The notes: generated from the letters alone by a model not told the origin. DNA of 64,000 nucleotides from Muscardinus avellanarius (GCA_963383645.1 OY726572.1:28898792-28962791), one strand, 5' to 3'; positions 1 through 12,956 are shown, numbered from the stretch's first letter. Numbers and translations: made by a program.

Positions 1-79
1 AGGGCTTCAAGCCTGCGTGATCCTCCTGTCTCTGCCTCCCGTGTACAGGGATTACAAGCCTGCGTCACCACTCTTGGCT
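1..79 (-). repeat. B1-dID SINE, 7SL-like half, cut by window edge
   Basis: Antisense 7SL/B1-like half of the dimeric SINE, ending in the reverse complement of the B1 head (now degraded). The ID half lies outside the window. An L1 fragment follows directly. Confidence 0.75.
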
Positions 80-400
80 TTCCTAGGTATTTTATTATTT
101 GGGGGTTATTGTGGATAAAATTGTTTTTTTGAATTTGCTTTTCAGTGGATTCATGGTTGGCATAGAGAAAACTACTGATTATTTTTAAGTTTAATTTTTC
201 ATACTGCTTCATTACTAAATCTGTTAATAAGATCTAAATGTTTTGGTTGAGATTTTTGGATCTTCTAAACACAGGATCATGTCATCAAAATAGAGATAAT
301 TTCAGTTTTTCTATTCCTATTTAAATTCTTTGATATCCTTCTCTTGCCCTAAAGTTCTGGCAAGAGTCTCAAGTATGATACTGAAAAGAAGTAGTTTCAG
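79..400 (-). mobile_element. L1 ORF2 fragment (antisense)
   Basis: Diverged antisense match to the part of L1 ORF2 around the FADD box of the reverse transcriptase. It aligns by eye with about 53470-53790 of the full-length L1 in this window. There are many stops and no L1 3' end. Confidence 0.75.
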
Positions 401-404
401 GGCC

Positions 405-1440
405 CAAGCTCTGTCAGAGAGAGACTGTAATGTTTTAAGCCTGGGGCATGGGTGGTACAGTTATGCAGTCCCACTGACACTACTGCTGCTCTGAATAGCT
501 ATGATTATGTGTGACCTTGGTTTTTAGCTTTGGTGCTTGTGGTGCCCAAACACAGCAGGCCGAGAGTGTATAGCCTTCTGAAGCATGGTCGGCTGCATTA
601 TTTTACCCCACAAACACCACTGCTGGCATCTTGTGGTGATTGCTGAAGACTTTGCAGGGGCAGAGAAAACTGTTGACCCTACTCGTACCTGTGTGCCCCT
701 TGGGATTTTCTGCGAATTCACAATCTTACTTTATCCAACTCTTAACCCTACCTCTGCAGGAATGATCTGCAAACTCACAAACCCCGTGGTTGTCTTTGCA
801 TTCATGTAAGTCACGATAGGTACACAGGCTCCTACTGGGATGGTTTGTAAACTTACAGTCTTGAGTGCCCTTCAGGTCCCTGCAGTAACACACAAATTCA
901 GCTGCAGTCACAGTTTACTGCATAATTTGGTTGGGTGGTCTGGAAATTCACAGTGATTTTGATGGGGGATCTATAGCCACTGAAGCCCCTGCAGGAATGT
1001 CCTGTTATTTCTCAGTAGGACTTCAGTTGCAACCACAGGAGTTCACTGAGCAATTTGGCTGGGTGGCCTGGGGAGTTGCAGTTTTAAGGTATTTGAGAGT
1101 AGAGAGAATAACGCAGTTGCTTTTTGTTATGGTTTTCTGCAATCACTGGATCAACAAGGTTCTCCTTTTTCTTTGCTGGAGTTGGTCTTTGAGAGCTGCT
1201 GGGCCCAGTAGCTACCCGCCCTGGCACAGGCTTGCCAATATGGTTTCTGCCTCTATTATCTATTTACCTGATGAGATTAATGGAGCTCTTTCCAGTCCTC
1301 TGCTCTCTGTACTGCATACAATTACATCACATTTCCACTGTCATTCTTTTGAGTTCTCACTGCTTTTTCTCTCTCACCAAGATGCAGTCTTTCTGCTAGT
1401 TGAGTTCTGAGTCTCAGAGCAACTGGAACATGCTGTCTCC
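405..1440. repeat. degenerate tandem repeat, possibly old L1 5' UTR
   Basis: Four imperfect units end in a shared block of the form TGGG-AT/TGG-TCTG-n-AATTCACAGT, beginning near 701, 836, 932 and 1060 (spacings 135, 96 and 128). Several units also contain CCTGCAGGAATG-like text. A 159-codon ORF at 931-1410 (+) lies across the repeats and has no recognisable domain, so I do not call it a gene. An antisense L1 ORF2 fragment lies beside it, and the run is more GC-rich than its surroundings. A degraded L1 5' UTR with monomer-like repeats is one reading, but this is inference. Confidence 0.35.
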
Positions 1441-1940
1441 TTCTATTCTTACATCTTTGATCCATTAAACTTTTTTATGTAATAATGCTGGGAATTATGG
1501 TGGTAAAATGTAGTGGATCATGCCAACAACATATTAAAGGACCCATCAATATACTAAATAAAGGATATGAGCAATATTATAATTGCAATTTCTATAATTT
1601 CTATATCAGAGGAAATAAATATGATTAAATAAGCACTTTGAGAACAAAATCATTGGACATAATAATAATTTAGCTTTTATAGTCAGAATAAAATAACCAG
1701 ATCAAAAATTAATTCAAAGTACTAAAGAAAAATAGTTTGCAAACATTTTTAGTCTTTAAAAGTGATCTAATTGTGATCAAAACAAAAATTAATGATGATT
1801 TCACTATGACAGATATTAGTACTAATTTGATATTACTTTTGTGGATTGTTTAGGTAAATGGAATAATATTTTAAATATTTTTTGCTTTAAAATTAGGATG
1901 TTTTAATAGGATTATCCCAATTAAATACTGCTTGCTTATA

Positions 1941-1941
<1 letters not shown>
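1441..1941. other. AT-rich intergenic sequence
   Basis: No gene or repeat recognised. Confidence 0.5.
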
Positions 1942-1978
<37 letters not shown>

Positions 1979-1980
1979 AC
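1942..1980. repeat. (CA)n microsatellite
   Basis: CA dinucleotide run with one interruption (AAA near 1971). Confidence 0.95.
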
Positions 1981-2265
1981 TCATTGAAAAGAGATTTTAG
2001 CTAAATTTGTTTAAAATAAACTTATGAGCTTCTGTTCCTAGAAAAATTGAATCAATGTCCTTTTCTTTGTCTGTTACAAAGTGCAACTAAAAGCTCTAGA
2101 TTTCATCAGAAACCATGAGTTTAAAATTTGAAGAGAAGAAGCACATTGTTGAGTGGCTGGAGGACATAGAGAATAACAAGAAAAGTAGGTGAATTCCTTG
2201 TGTTTTTCTTATAAATTCCAGAGTTGGATCTGAAAAACTTTGAATATGCTAAACTAACAGGCATA

Positions 2266-2305
2266 GCAGTAATAATAACAACAATAATAATAACAATAAT
2301 AATAA
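2266..2305. repeat. (TAA/CAA)n microsatellite
   Basis: Imperfect trinucleotide run mixing TAA and CAA units. Confidence 0.9.
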
Positions 2306-2522
2306 ACCATCCCACTTTTTATAGACAAAGAATCAGAAAATAAACAGGCTAGCAAGACAGAAAATTTTAGACAATAATCAATCTCCTTCAGCCAAACACC
2401 ATGGAAAAATATTATAGAAATATTACCATCCTTTCCAGAAAAGACCAAGGAGAAGATTAAAGTTTCACCCTCACAAGACACAAGGAGTTATCTCAATCCC
2501 ATAGCCTAGGAGTTATCAGAGA

Positions 2523-2558
2523 ATATATATATATTTCATATATGTGTAATATGTACAT

Positions 2559-2622
<64 letters not shown>
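2523..2622. repeat. (AT)n microsatellite
   Basis: Imperfect AT/ATGT section followed by a pure AT run from about 2566 to 2622. It is self-complementary and could extrude as a cruciform. Confidence 0.95.
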
Positions 2623-2625
<3 letters not shown>

Positions 2626-2959
2626 TATATGCCTTGCTAGGTAGTCATAATCACCTTTTTTCAATATTGTCAGTGAAAACTATATAGGGGACTGGAATCT
2701 CTCACTAGCAGTAACAGGATTCACCTTCTCAGCTCTTAACCAAGGCTGAGTAGAAAACCTGGGATTCTATTAACCTCTGGCAATAATGAGGTGCCTTATT
2801 CCTCTGCCAGGCCAAAGTGAAAAGAAGCTAGCTCAATATAATATTTTAATAAGACCCATATCTTTGCATATCCTTCCATATTCTTGCCCCACATGTCCCA
2901 GTTTCAGCAGACTATCACTTATAACAGAACCTGGAAGATCTCATACAATTTTTCAAATA
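2623..2959. other. intergenic, nothing recognised
   Basis: No convincing gene or repeat. A 60-codon ORF (2786-2968) has no features. Confidence 0.4.
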
Positions 2960-3240
2960 GACTATTAATAGACAATAACATGGAGATGACAGATATCTCA
3001 TAATTATCATAAAAATGTGCCTCAATTAGGCACAATTTCAAATTTGCTTAAGACAAATGAAAAAGAAAGTTTCAGCAAAGAAATACAGTTACAAAATTTC
3101 AACAGATATTTTAGGAGTGAAATATACAAGTAACAAAGAATAATCTCAATGGCCAGATAAGCTCAGTAGGAGAATGGGAAGACAAAAAAATCATTCAACC
3201 AAAAGCTTGAAAATAAGATTTTATCAAATCTGAACAAGGG
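2960..3240 (+). mobile_element. old L1 fragment, ORF1 coiled-coil region
   Basis: Text rich in GAAA/AGTTTCAGCAAAGAAAT resembles the 5' half of ORF1 in ancient mammalian L1s. Heavily diverged with no open frame. Family inferred from remembered consensus. Confidence 0.5.
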
Positions 3241-3499
3241 GTATGGAGTATACCACATGGCTAGAAAACCCAGAACAGAGCATGAGGATAAGAACAAAAG
3301 AATTCTGAGAAAGCCGCACTGAATTTTATAGCAAAGCCACTTTCATGACAAACAACCCACCCCAGTGACAATGGTCTGAATCCACTCTTGAGCACAAAAC
3401 TGTCATGACTCAATCATGCTTCACAGTTTACCTCCCAATAACCTCACAATAGAAAGTAAGTATCAACTTGAGTTTGGGAGGAGACAGTCACACCATAGC

Positions 3500-3765
3500 A
3501 TCCACACAAAATACATTATGCAAATTTAATAGAAACTTTTACAAACACTTATACAAAACTAAAAACAATTGAAATATCCCAACCAAACAATTAATAAAGA
3601 AACAAGCTATGGTATAACTATACAATGGAATCCTACTGAACAGTGCAAGGAATGGGCTTCTAAACTCATAATGGATTCAAAGGGTCAGGGATGATGTGAA
3701 ATGTCAATTATGTGATATTGTGAAAAAGGCACACATACTAAGATTTTAAACTATGTGAGACTTTG
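3500..3765 (+). mobile_element. old L1 fragment, 3' region
   Basis: Contains an ACAATGGAATCCTACT-like block and an AAACTCATAATGGATTCAAAG block typical of the end of ORF2 and start of the 3' UTR in old L1s. It may belong to the same element as 2960-3240, with unrelated or decayed sequence between them. Confidence 0.45.
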
Positions 3766-4113
3766 AGTCCAAGGGAGTAGAATGTTCCTACTTAGGCATT
3801 ATTAAACTCAGTTATCTGGTTCTTTTGATAAATCATGAGAAACTGGCTGATGATTTTTGGATTTCAGTGTTTCTACTTTTTTTAAATTATACTAGATTTT
3901 GTGTTCATATTAAACAATCAGTTCACTACAGTTTGGTAGTATAACTTTATATAAAAAATTTCTGGAAACATACATTTTTTAAATTGAAAGAAAATTTCTA
4001 AAACAATATCTGTGATTTGATTTTGCACAGAATGAATAAATGATGGTGTATTTTCTTCTTTTTCTTAAAAAATGAATACTAAATGATTGCTAGATATCTT
4101 CATGTCATAAACT

Positions 4114-4313
4114 CATTTTTTTTTCTTTTATAGAACTGGGGATTAAACCCAGGAACTTCTACCTCTAAGATACATCCATATACTCATTTATTTATTTATT
4201 TTTTTTGGAAGAGGGTCTCATTAAATTACCAAGAGCTGGCATTGAACCTGTGATCCTTCTAAGCTTCCCAAGTACTGTGATTACAAGTATGTGCTATCAT
4301 ACCCATGCCCAGC
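4114..4313 (-). repeat. B1-dID SINE
   Basis: Full dimer, old and diverged. The ID half (ACTGGGGATTAAACCCAGG) is at about 4135-4180, a T-rich linker follows, and the B1 half ends in CATGCCCAGC. Confidence 0.85.
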
Positions 4314-6957
4314 TTGTTATAAACTCATAATTGTTGAATTACTTTTCTTCTTTATTGCTATTGTTATATATTTAGATATAAAAGTAGTAATTGTAGTAGA
4401 ATACAATAGTCTGAAATTTTTAACTTATAAATTCTAATAATCTCTCAACACTGAATGACAAATTTATTTTATGAGTTCTGTGAAAATAAACAGAGAATAC
4501 TATCTGTTCTTCTGTATTTTTTAAACAAACTGACCTTCATCAAATAACCCACCTATTTCCATTTAAATTGGCCTAAGTGAAATTATTTCTAAAGCAAATT
4601 ACTACTATTTTCCTTATAGATATTATCATCTATCAGTATTTTCTTTAAAATATTAGATTTTTTTTCACTTGGAGTTCTTTATTCTGGGAAGAAATTTAAC
4701 ATTTAATGAATAATAGAATAAGTCATGTTTCCAGCTAATTAGTCAGATCATAGAAGAACATAGTACCCTCAGTTAAACTGAAATTCTCTTACCAAACCAA
4801 TCTCTGTACTCAGCAAAGAGGCAATATTTGCATTTGAACTTTCTTGATAACGGATTGCTACATAATTATATTCTAATATATTCTGATTAATTTTGAGAAC
4901 CTTCAATATTGAAACTTAGGTAGAGGATTTGAAAGTTCTCAAAGGTGTGAAATTTCATTTTGACCCTACTTCTCTCTGTGATTACAGATAACTTTCTTCA
5001 CATCACATAATGAGATTTGAGTATTTTTAAAACCTTAAAATAATGTTAATAATCTTTCCAATAACTCATCTAATAAATTATTTCATTATGCCAACTGACC
5101 CATCTCAATTCTTAGAGATAAAAGACATATCTTAGAGATAAAAGACATAACTGAAAAGGTCAATTTTGAAAGAAATTTCAAAAGACATTTTTAAGAGGTT
5201 TTAGTCTACCTAGTGTATACTTCCACATATATACCATTTATAGATACAGTGCTCATTATTAAATATAATCCCAACTAGCTATCATGGATATATATTTGGA
5301 TATAAAACTAGAGAGGAATCTTCTTGAGTAAATTATAGCCTGCTAGATCTACTCAGGATAATTGAGAAAGTTTATTCTGATACATATTATATTATGTTTC
5401 CCAAGCTCACAGTACAGCTATACAGACCTCTCATTAAAAAGATCATTAGCCAACTGGACTGATGAGTTTGACTATATTTCCTCTTTGCTTGGTGACAATA
5501 TAAATGCTTAGGTTCCTGACATGATTGGTCCTTTTCATTGTATTTCCCAGTCTAACACTTACTCTCAAATTACCACCAGAATAAATCAAGAATGTTGTGT
5601 TTATCACCCTAGAAAAATTTATAAGTCAATATTTATCAACCTTCAAAAATTCATAAATAATTAGCATATACAAAGATGGAAATGACTAACACTTCTATCT
5701 TTAGCCTAATATTTTGCATTATTTAACTGATGGCTGCTGTTCAAATTACCAGCTGGCCTACCAACACAAAACAAGAGTAAACCTGAAACAAAAGAGTAAT
5801 ATATCATTTTGATATAGCTGCTATAAAAAGTAAAAATGAAAACAATGACTAGATGAACCAATAAGCAAGGGAATAAAACAGAATTTGTTTGAATCTGCCA
5901 ATCCAGGCTTTTCTCACATGTTCTATTTGTTAATTTTGCTTTACAGATAAAATGCTACTTTGCCCAGTGGATAAAAATGATGGAACACATTGTAATATGC
6001 AATGTAATAGTAATATATAATGAATTTCAAAAAAGTTTGGGCTGATTTACAAAAAGAAAACCAGAGTGATAAATAGCTACTAAAAGAAAATAGAGTATCC
6101 TAAATACTAAGGGCTCTGTCTTGCCACCTAGAACCCCTGATAACAGAGAATGTCATACAGGGGGCCATAGATATGTTCTAATAAATTGTTATATTTCTAT
6201 AAATATAATTATCTATCTACTTCTCAGTACTTGAAAAATACTGGCTCTTCTGAAGCTTTTCCAATAGTCTGCCTCAGTATTGAGTTACTTTATTGTGTCT
6301 AATGGCTCCTCATCCAGCTGGCACCATTTTACAACACAGATCCTTTAGAGAACTTGTTCTGTTCCCTGATTAAGTTTATCTATTGGGTAGAATGAGTGAT
6401 GTGGTAAGGAAAGAAACATATTAGCTTTGGGTAGCACTTTATACCTTTATGATATTAGATCAATAGGCAATGGAACTTTCAAGTCTGTGGCATATCTTCA
6501 CAAAAATTTAACAAGTAGAAGTACAAAATCCCATGAATATTAGTTTACCACAGTGTGTTAAAAGTCACCTTAATTTTTAGCCTATACATACTCTATAAAA
6601 CACGCAGCACCTCATTTTAAAACATTTTTAAAAATTCCATTATTTTATAAACATTCTATATCTAAGCTATTCTGGATATTGATATTTTGGGCATATTCCT
6701 TGCTTTAATGGTGATTATATCCTCTATGGAAGATTATACATAAAAACTGAGAAACTGATATTTGTTAGTTGAATGATAGAGTATATACATTTTGCAGTTT
6801 TTTGGTAGGAAAATATTCTTACCAAGTACACATGTAGTAAATGATTCCATAGAAGATGGAAGGTCTGAGATTGACTTAAAGTGTTTCAGTCAGTATCATC
6901 ACTGCAATAATTCAAAACACATGACTACCATAATTTAGAGGAAAGAAAACAATGTAC
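4314..6957. other. AT-rich intergenic sequence
   Basis: About 2.6 kb with no recognised gene or repeat family apart from the short tandem duplication at 5111-5149. No long ORF on either strand. Confidence 0.5.
5111..5149. repeat. 20-bp tandem duplication
   Basis: The unit CTTAGAGATAAAAGACATAT occurs twice head to tail; the second copy is complete to base 19. Confidence 0.95.
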
Positions 6958-7236
6958 TCACAGTTTTGTAGATTTCAGGGGTTCAGTACACGTTGGACAG
7001 GTGAAATTTGCAGAGCTCAGAACAGAGTATGAAGAGCAGAGACAGAGAACAGGCACAAGGGCTTTGCTCTCACATTATGGAGGCTAGAAGAAAGAAAAAG
7101 AGAAAGGGAAGGTGAAACGATAAGATCCCCAAGGGCACAACCCTAGGATCACTCTTCAGAAACCAGGCCCCAGCCCAACATGGCTGCCTTGTCTATGTGA
7201 AAGGCAGAGGCCATTCTAAATCCAAACCATAACAAA
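6958..7236 (-). mobile_element. MaLR-like LTR remnant
   Basis: The left part (CAGTTTTGTAGATTTCAG) resembles the reverse complement of the MLT1-type 3' end. The right edge, AATCCAAACCATAAC, resembles the reverse complement of an LTR start. Very diverged; family tentative. Confidence 0.4.
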
Positions 7237-7969
7237 GAGTGTAAAAAGGTGTCTAGCATGACTTAAGGGACAGAACCTAGAGAACACACAGAGTTATGAG
7301 GAGAAATATGGAAAAAAGTTGAAGTTGAGCACAAGCAGTGAAATAATTTCAATTCTGATGCACCAGCTCTGGACTTATTTGCCTTTGGACCCATTTCTTC
7401 ATTTTCTTTACTCAGTTGCATGCAGCAAGGAAAAAGATGGAGTTGAGGTACCCAGGTTTCTATTCATCTTGAACTAATTGGAGACAGGAGAGGAAATTGA
7501 GAAGGAAGGAGGAAAGAGAAGGATAGGGATACCTGCTCTATTTCTGCGTCTGATGATTTCTCTGGCAATGACTGGACACCATGTTCCAGATCTTAGTATA
7601 TCAAGTTATCCACATAGACTTGAAGATGAACAGTAGGTAACTTTCTGCTAATCAGCCTTACTCTCTCCTCTGGTTTACCAATTTTTTCTTTCATTTGTCT
7701 AAAAAATTAATAAACTTAAATTACATATGTTTTTAGCATATAAATATTTTATTCTGGATATTATTTAACTAGTCTTGGCTAAATACCAATTAATAGAACT
7801 AAAGAATTTAGAATTTTTATTGTAGGTAGCCAAATGTAGAATGAGTATTGTTACTCCTTAATTTAAAAAAATTTGAAATTACTTTGTGGGATAAACTTCT
7901 AAAAATGAGATTATTTTATGTAGTATTATTATTCTACAAATTAACTGATTTTTAAAGCTATAATTCATA
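7237..7969. other. intergenic, nothing recognised
   Basis: Mixed and AT-rich sequence with a purine-rich patch near 7490-7530. No gene or repeat recognised. Confidence 0.45.
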
Positions 7970-8445
7970 ACTTTTAGTTAATTTTAAAAATGTGTAACCA
8001 TCACTACAATCAAATTTTAGAATATTTTATTAAAATGTATGAGTATTTTAATTATTCCCTGTTCCTTCCCTTAGCTTCAAGCAAATACTATACTGTCTGT
8101 TTCTATAATTTTGCCTCTTTAAATATCTTGCATAATAAAATTATATAATATATGGCCTTTTGTGTGTTTCTTTTTCACTTAGCATTATATACCAAAGGTC
8201 CATTCATGTTGTAACAAGCCTCTGGACTTTATTTCTTTTTATGTCCAAATAACATTTTATTTTGTTAATATATCACATTATTAATTCTATTCATTAATTG
8301 GTAGATATTTAGGATATTTCCACATTTTGACTATTATGAATAATGCTATGGTTAACAGTTGCTCACAGTATTTGTGTAGACCTATGCTACTATTTCTCTT
8401 TTGATATACCTAGTAGTTTAGTGTCTGGGTTTATATCAAATCTAA
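7970..8445 (-). mobile_element. ancient L1 (L1M-type), 3' UTR and ORF2 end
   Basis: Antisense order of blocks matches ancient mammalian L1 3' sequence: ATGTGTAACCATCACTACAA, then GGCCTTTTGTGTGTTTCTTT and TTCACTTAGCATTATA, GGTCCATTCATGTTGTA, and GACTATTATGAATAATGCTA. Heavily diverged. Confidence 0.75.
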
Positions 8446-9440
8446 TATTCAGAGAAGGATCTACCTAGATACTATGTATCTTGGCATAATGCACAAATAC
8501 TAGATAGAGTAATTTCCTTTAATACTGTAGATTCCTACCACTTTAGCAAAGTTTGTGCTATACCATGTTATACCTGCTACAAAAAGCTCTTATTGCATAA
8601 CGTTGTAATACTAAGAGAAAAGCACAAGGTTTCTTGGGCCCCCTTGCCCCGTGTGGGGGAAACACAGATATCCAAGATTAATTATCAAATATTCTGAAAT
8701 AATATCAGATCTGATTTGGATTCAGAGCAAGAGGACACTCTATGAGGTCCCCACTCACTGATAGGTAAATCTACCAATAAGAGTCTGTGATCTATCAGGT
8801 TTCTGTGCCTGATGTGTCATGAATTAGATGAGGCAGCTTTAGGCAAGACCTGACCTGCGAGTCACAGTTCTGAGAATTCTGTAGCAACTTAATAAGATCT
8901 TTATCAGTTCTTCTTTTGAGAATTTGTCTTTGCTGTCTAATACATTCTGATAAATCCTATGACAAGTCTAAGCAAGATTTTCATCAGTAAATGGTTATTA
9001 TCATTTTTAGAGATGGCATCTAGCTTGGTATAGAGCCCCCATCAAAGTGAAGCTCCTGACAGTGGGCACCAGAAAAACTGACTCAAGCAGTGTATCATAA
9101 TTTGGTGCCATAAATTAAGTTATGCCCTGCAATGCTCCATCAATGAGTGAAAAAGATGTCAGAATGAAGTTGTCTGGCATTCAAAATAGAAAGATTCACT
9201 CAACATTTCAGTTGTTCTTTGAAAAAAAAAAAAACCTCTTTGTTATAGGAACTAACATGTTGCAACAACACACACACACTAATTTCCATGGCTGCTTGAC
9301 AAAACCCCAAGTCTTAAACATGCAAAATTGCATTTTGTTTTTTGGTCATTAAACTAGGATTTGAATGACTCTCTGGCTGTTTGCATCAATTTTTGCTTCT
9401 TGCCTTAGTTTAAGCAAAGTGTTTAAAAATTAAAAATAGA
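8446..9440. other. intergenic, unassigned
   Basis: No gene recognised. A short GC island at about 8636-8662 (CCCCC ... GGGGG, potential hairpin) and a TTTGGTGCCA string at 9101-9110 faintly suggest an old LTR, but no paired ends were found. A 12-bp A run and a short CA run lie at 9220-9280. Confidence 0.4.
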
Positions 9441-9960
9441 TTTGTGTTTTAAAACCAAAGCTGTGTCAGTCACATCCATTAATGTCTGGGAGGCGAGTAT
9501 TTATTTGAGTAATGCTTCATCATCTTCACATGCCAGATGTACTGCTCCTTTTTAAGTGTTTCCAGAGCAATAAGTCATTTGTTTATAAATTATTTTACAC
9601 AGATGAAAACAGCTTCTGTTTACAATAATCTCCCCTCATAGCATTAAGTGAAAAGAAGTAATATTTGCTAAAACAGTAGGGGTTTAGCCCTTTGATAAAA
9701 AAAGAGTATTTTCTTCTAAAAAAATTCTGCTTGAATAATTGCCAGAAGAGTCATTTTAACATCATGGAAGTAGAGAGGTAGCTTCCCGAATGGTTTGAAG
9801 CAAAGCACAGCTTCTATTAGAGAGTTCACAGCTGGAGCAATTCCGACAGTGAATGATAAACTTGCTTGATAGGACACAGCAAGCAGCTGGTAGAAAAAGT
9901 GATATTGATTTTAAATATCATGCTAACTTCTTATTTAAGAATTTTAATAACAATAATTCT
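9441..9960. other. unique sequence, candidate conserved noncoding element
   Basis: About 520 bp without a recognisable repeat, less biased in composition than its neighbours. It contains factor-like words such as TGTTTACA (forkhead-like, about 9616-9623) and TTTATAAATTATTTTACA. No ORF of note. Conservation cannot be tested here; the call rests only on texture. Confidence 0.25.
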
Positions 9961-10097
9961 TATGAGCATAGTTCTCCCAGTTTTTTCATGATACTCAAAT
10001 CCACTTTCCAGTCTTACTCATGAATTCTCAAATAAAAGCATATGCAATAAATATAAATAAAATAATAGATTTACTTTTTTCAAAAAGAGGCAAGGTG

Positions 10098-10268
10098 AGG
10101 CCGGGCATGGTGGCACATGGAGATGGAGGAAGAACTTACTTAGTGAGGCCCTTCTCAATTCAATGAGACCCTGTTTAAAAAAATAAAAAAGACTAAAAAT
10201 TAGGACTGGAGGTATTGCTCAGAGGTGCAATGGCCCTGGGTTCCATCCCCAGTACCACACACACAAAA
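10098..10268 (+). repeat. B1-dID SINE, internally deleted
   Basis: Starts with GAGGCCGGGCATGGTGGCAC, loses part of the B1 body, then an A-rich linker and an ID half ending in the box-B-like GGTTCCATCCCCAGTACC. Confidence 0.85.
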
Positions 10269-11439
10269 AGGAGGCAAAGTGAGTTCAAAAGTTGAAATAC
10301 TTTCACAATTATACTAAGTAAGGCAACAATCAAATACATTATGAAAGCTAATTTCAGACATGAATACTTTCCTGAAATTAAGTTTACCTCTTCAGGACTA
10401 TAGCATAAATGCCACTTAGGTAATATTACTATATATTTTAAAAATATATTAATCCCTGATCTTGCATTCAGTGTAGTTGCCAAACTCTACATACAAATTC
10501 ACATTTTAATACATAATTGATTTAATAACATCACAAGAATTTCTTACTATTTAAATTTTTATATAAAGAATAACTCAACATGTTCGTTTATATGATAGGC
10601 TTTAAAACTTTTGAACAAGACAAATTGTATGCTTACAAAATTACTTTATAGCACAAAACTGCATCCATCTGAAATAAAATAGGGCTTATAAGAAAGGCTC
10701 AGCTTTTAGTAATGATCATGATGACATTTTTCAGAAATGAGTTGACAGAATACAGATGGCACAAAGATATAGCTTTTGATCTTACTCCCCAATTTACCTA
10801 AATGTCAAAAGATTAAACACTGACAGTTGGGAATAAGGAATCTTCTAATGCTGACACCACTGAATACTTTCAAATTACACACTCACTTTCCAAAGAGATA
10901 TGGTTGATGGGAATGATAAGTATTATCACTTTAGGAGTACAACAAGATTCCATGTTCTTGGTATCTCTTGAGCAGCTGCTTTATTTCTCCATAGGAAGTC
11001 ATAAGGGTCTAATTTGGCTTTAAAGTATCACCTAATTCAGGAACTATACATCTCAATTTTCCATTTCCTCATCTGGACTCTGTATCAATGGAGAAACCTG
11101 TACCAGAGTTCTTTTCTCATGGGCAGGGGCTTGCCCTCATAATTTTCTTTCCTTGAAGCATCTTTATAAGATAACAGCTTATTTCTCAAGATCATTTCCA
11201 TCCACTCAAAAAATGGAAAAATAAATTATTGGCTCTTTTATCTAGCTTCATGAGCAAGCTATATTAACATTAAATAAGAAACAATGCTAATTTCTATTCA
11301 CTTTACTAGTAAAAGTTGGACTAAGATTTTATTTTGTATATTTTAACCATAAAATAGAATTTTCATAATATGTGAACCTAAACATTTTCAGCACAATATT
11401 TAATAATTTTTTCCAAAGAAAACTTATGTAAAAAATATT
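10269..11439. other. intergenic, nothing recognised
   Basis: AT-rich; no gene or repeat recognised. Confidence 0.5.
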
Positions 11440-11644
11440 GTGGAGCCACATGTGGTGGCAAATGCCTATAATCCCAGTACTTGTGAGACTGACACAAGGA
11501 TTGCAGATTCTAGGACAGCCAGAGCAATGTAATGCAAGACTTTCAGCAAATTATTGTGTCTCTGTTTCAAAATAAAAAAATAAAATAGAACTGGGGGCTG
11601 GGCATGTAACTTGGAGGTAGAATTTCCCTGGGTTTAATTCACAG

Positions 11645-11646
<2 letters not shown>
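11440..11646 (+). repeat. B1-dID SINE
   Basis: Full dimer, diverged: ACATGTGGTGGCAAATGCC head, A-rich linker near 11570, ID half to about 11645. Its 3' end runs straight into a (GT)n tract, as if the tail seeded the microsatellite. Confidence 0.85.

Positions 11647-11690
<44 letters not shown>
11647..11690. repeat. (GT)n microsatellite
   Basis: Uninterrupted GT run abutting the SINE 3' end. Confidence 0.97.
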
Positions 11691-11694
<4 letters not shown>

Positions 11695-12880
11695 CTTTCT
11701 GTATACAAGTTGACCTTCTTTCTTCTCATACTTCAAAAATGAAGTCATTACAAACAAAAATTTAAGGTATCTATTCTGTACTGAATAAGATAATAATGTT
11801 TTGAACCTCTTCTGTGACTTGAGTGAGTGGCTAAAATTCAACAAAATTTTTGTTAAATTTGTAACACTTTGGAATTTCTGATGAAGTCTACTTTTGAAAA
11901 CTAGAATAAGGGAATGAAGAAGTTACATCTTTGGAGCATGATCACAGAGCATAATTATTTCAATAAGCAATACAAGTGTTCCATGTACATACTATATCAG
12001 AAATGAAAGTCAGTGATTATTTAACAGAACACTAAGGAAATTCTCTTCCTTCAAAACATCCCAATTAAAATGCAATAATGATACATAATTAAAGGTGTTG
12101 TAGGATTTCCATGTTATATCAATTAAGTTCCACCATGTGAATTCAATTCTAAACTTTGAAGGTCAAATATGGGTATGTAGCTCTTTGAAGAAAACAAAAG
12201 TTTTGATTGTTTAGAGAGGGAGAGTTCATTATGGGAACATAGACCTCCCTTTGAGGATATGTCAATTCTATTTGGGATTCTCAGTAAACTAAAAGAGCAA
12301 TTTATGTCTTCTTCCCTCTCACCCCTGGAATAGATCAGCTCTGTGATGATTCTGGAATGTATTTTAACCAATGAAGGTTTGCCTCAATTTGTTGATGATT
12401 ATATATAGCTGGAAGGGATATACTTTCATGAACTTTTTGTTTTAAGCAAGTCAATAGTGTTGTGTAACCAACCAAGGCTAGGAAGATGCAGATTCAATTT
12501 GGCTGGTCAAAAAAAAAAAGGAGCCCAGGGAAAAGGAGATGAGCCTTCATTGCAGATATAGCAAGCTGAACACAAGAGGCCTCTGCCTCTATATCCAGGG
12601 TTGGTGGACTGGATACATGCAATCTGGAGACTCCTCGACAGGTCATTCACACACTGGACAGTCTCAGTCCAGTTTATATATTAAAGTAAACAAAGGCTCC
12701 AAATAGCCAGGGCAAAGAGTTATATAAGACCATAAAGCATCCTCCAGAACATGCATAATTGATAATTGTTCTTCATAAAATAGTGACCTTCACTTGGAAG
12801 GAGGCAAGTCAAAACAGGATGTTTTTACTGTCCCCACAAATGGTCTCTCAGTAATTCTCTCTTATAAAAATAATATAATT
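11691..12880. other. intergenic, nothing recognised
   Basis: No gene or repeat assigned. A short inverted repeat (CTGGAC ... GTCCAG) lies at about 12655-12673. Confidence 0.45.
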
Positions 12881-12896
12881 TATATATATCTATCTA

Positions 12897-12956
<60 letters not shown>

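Noticed and set aside
931..1410. 159-codon open frame as a gene
   Set aside because: No recognisable domain. It overlaps a degenerate tandem repeat and has no splice or promoter context.
8610..9120. Possible old LTR with a TTTGGTGCC-type primer-binding string
   Set aside because: No paired TG...CA ends or target-site duplication found, and the match is only about ten bases long.
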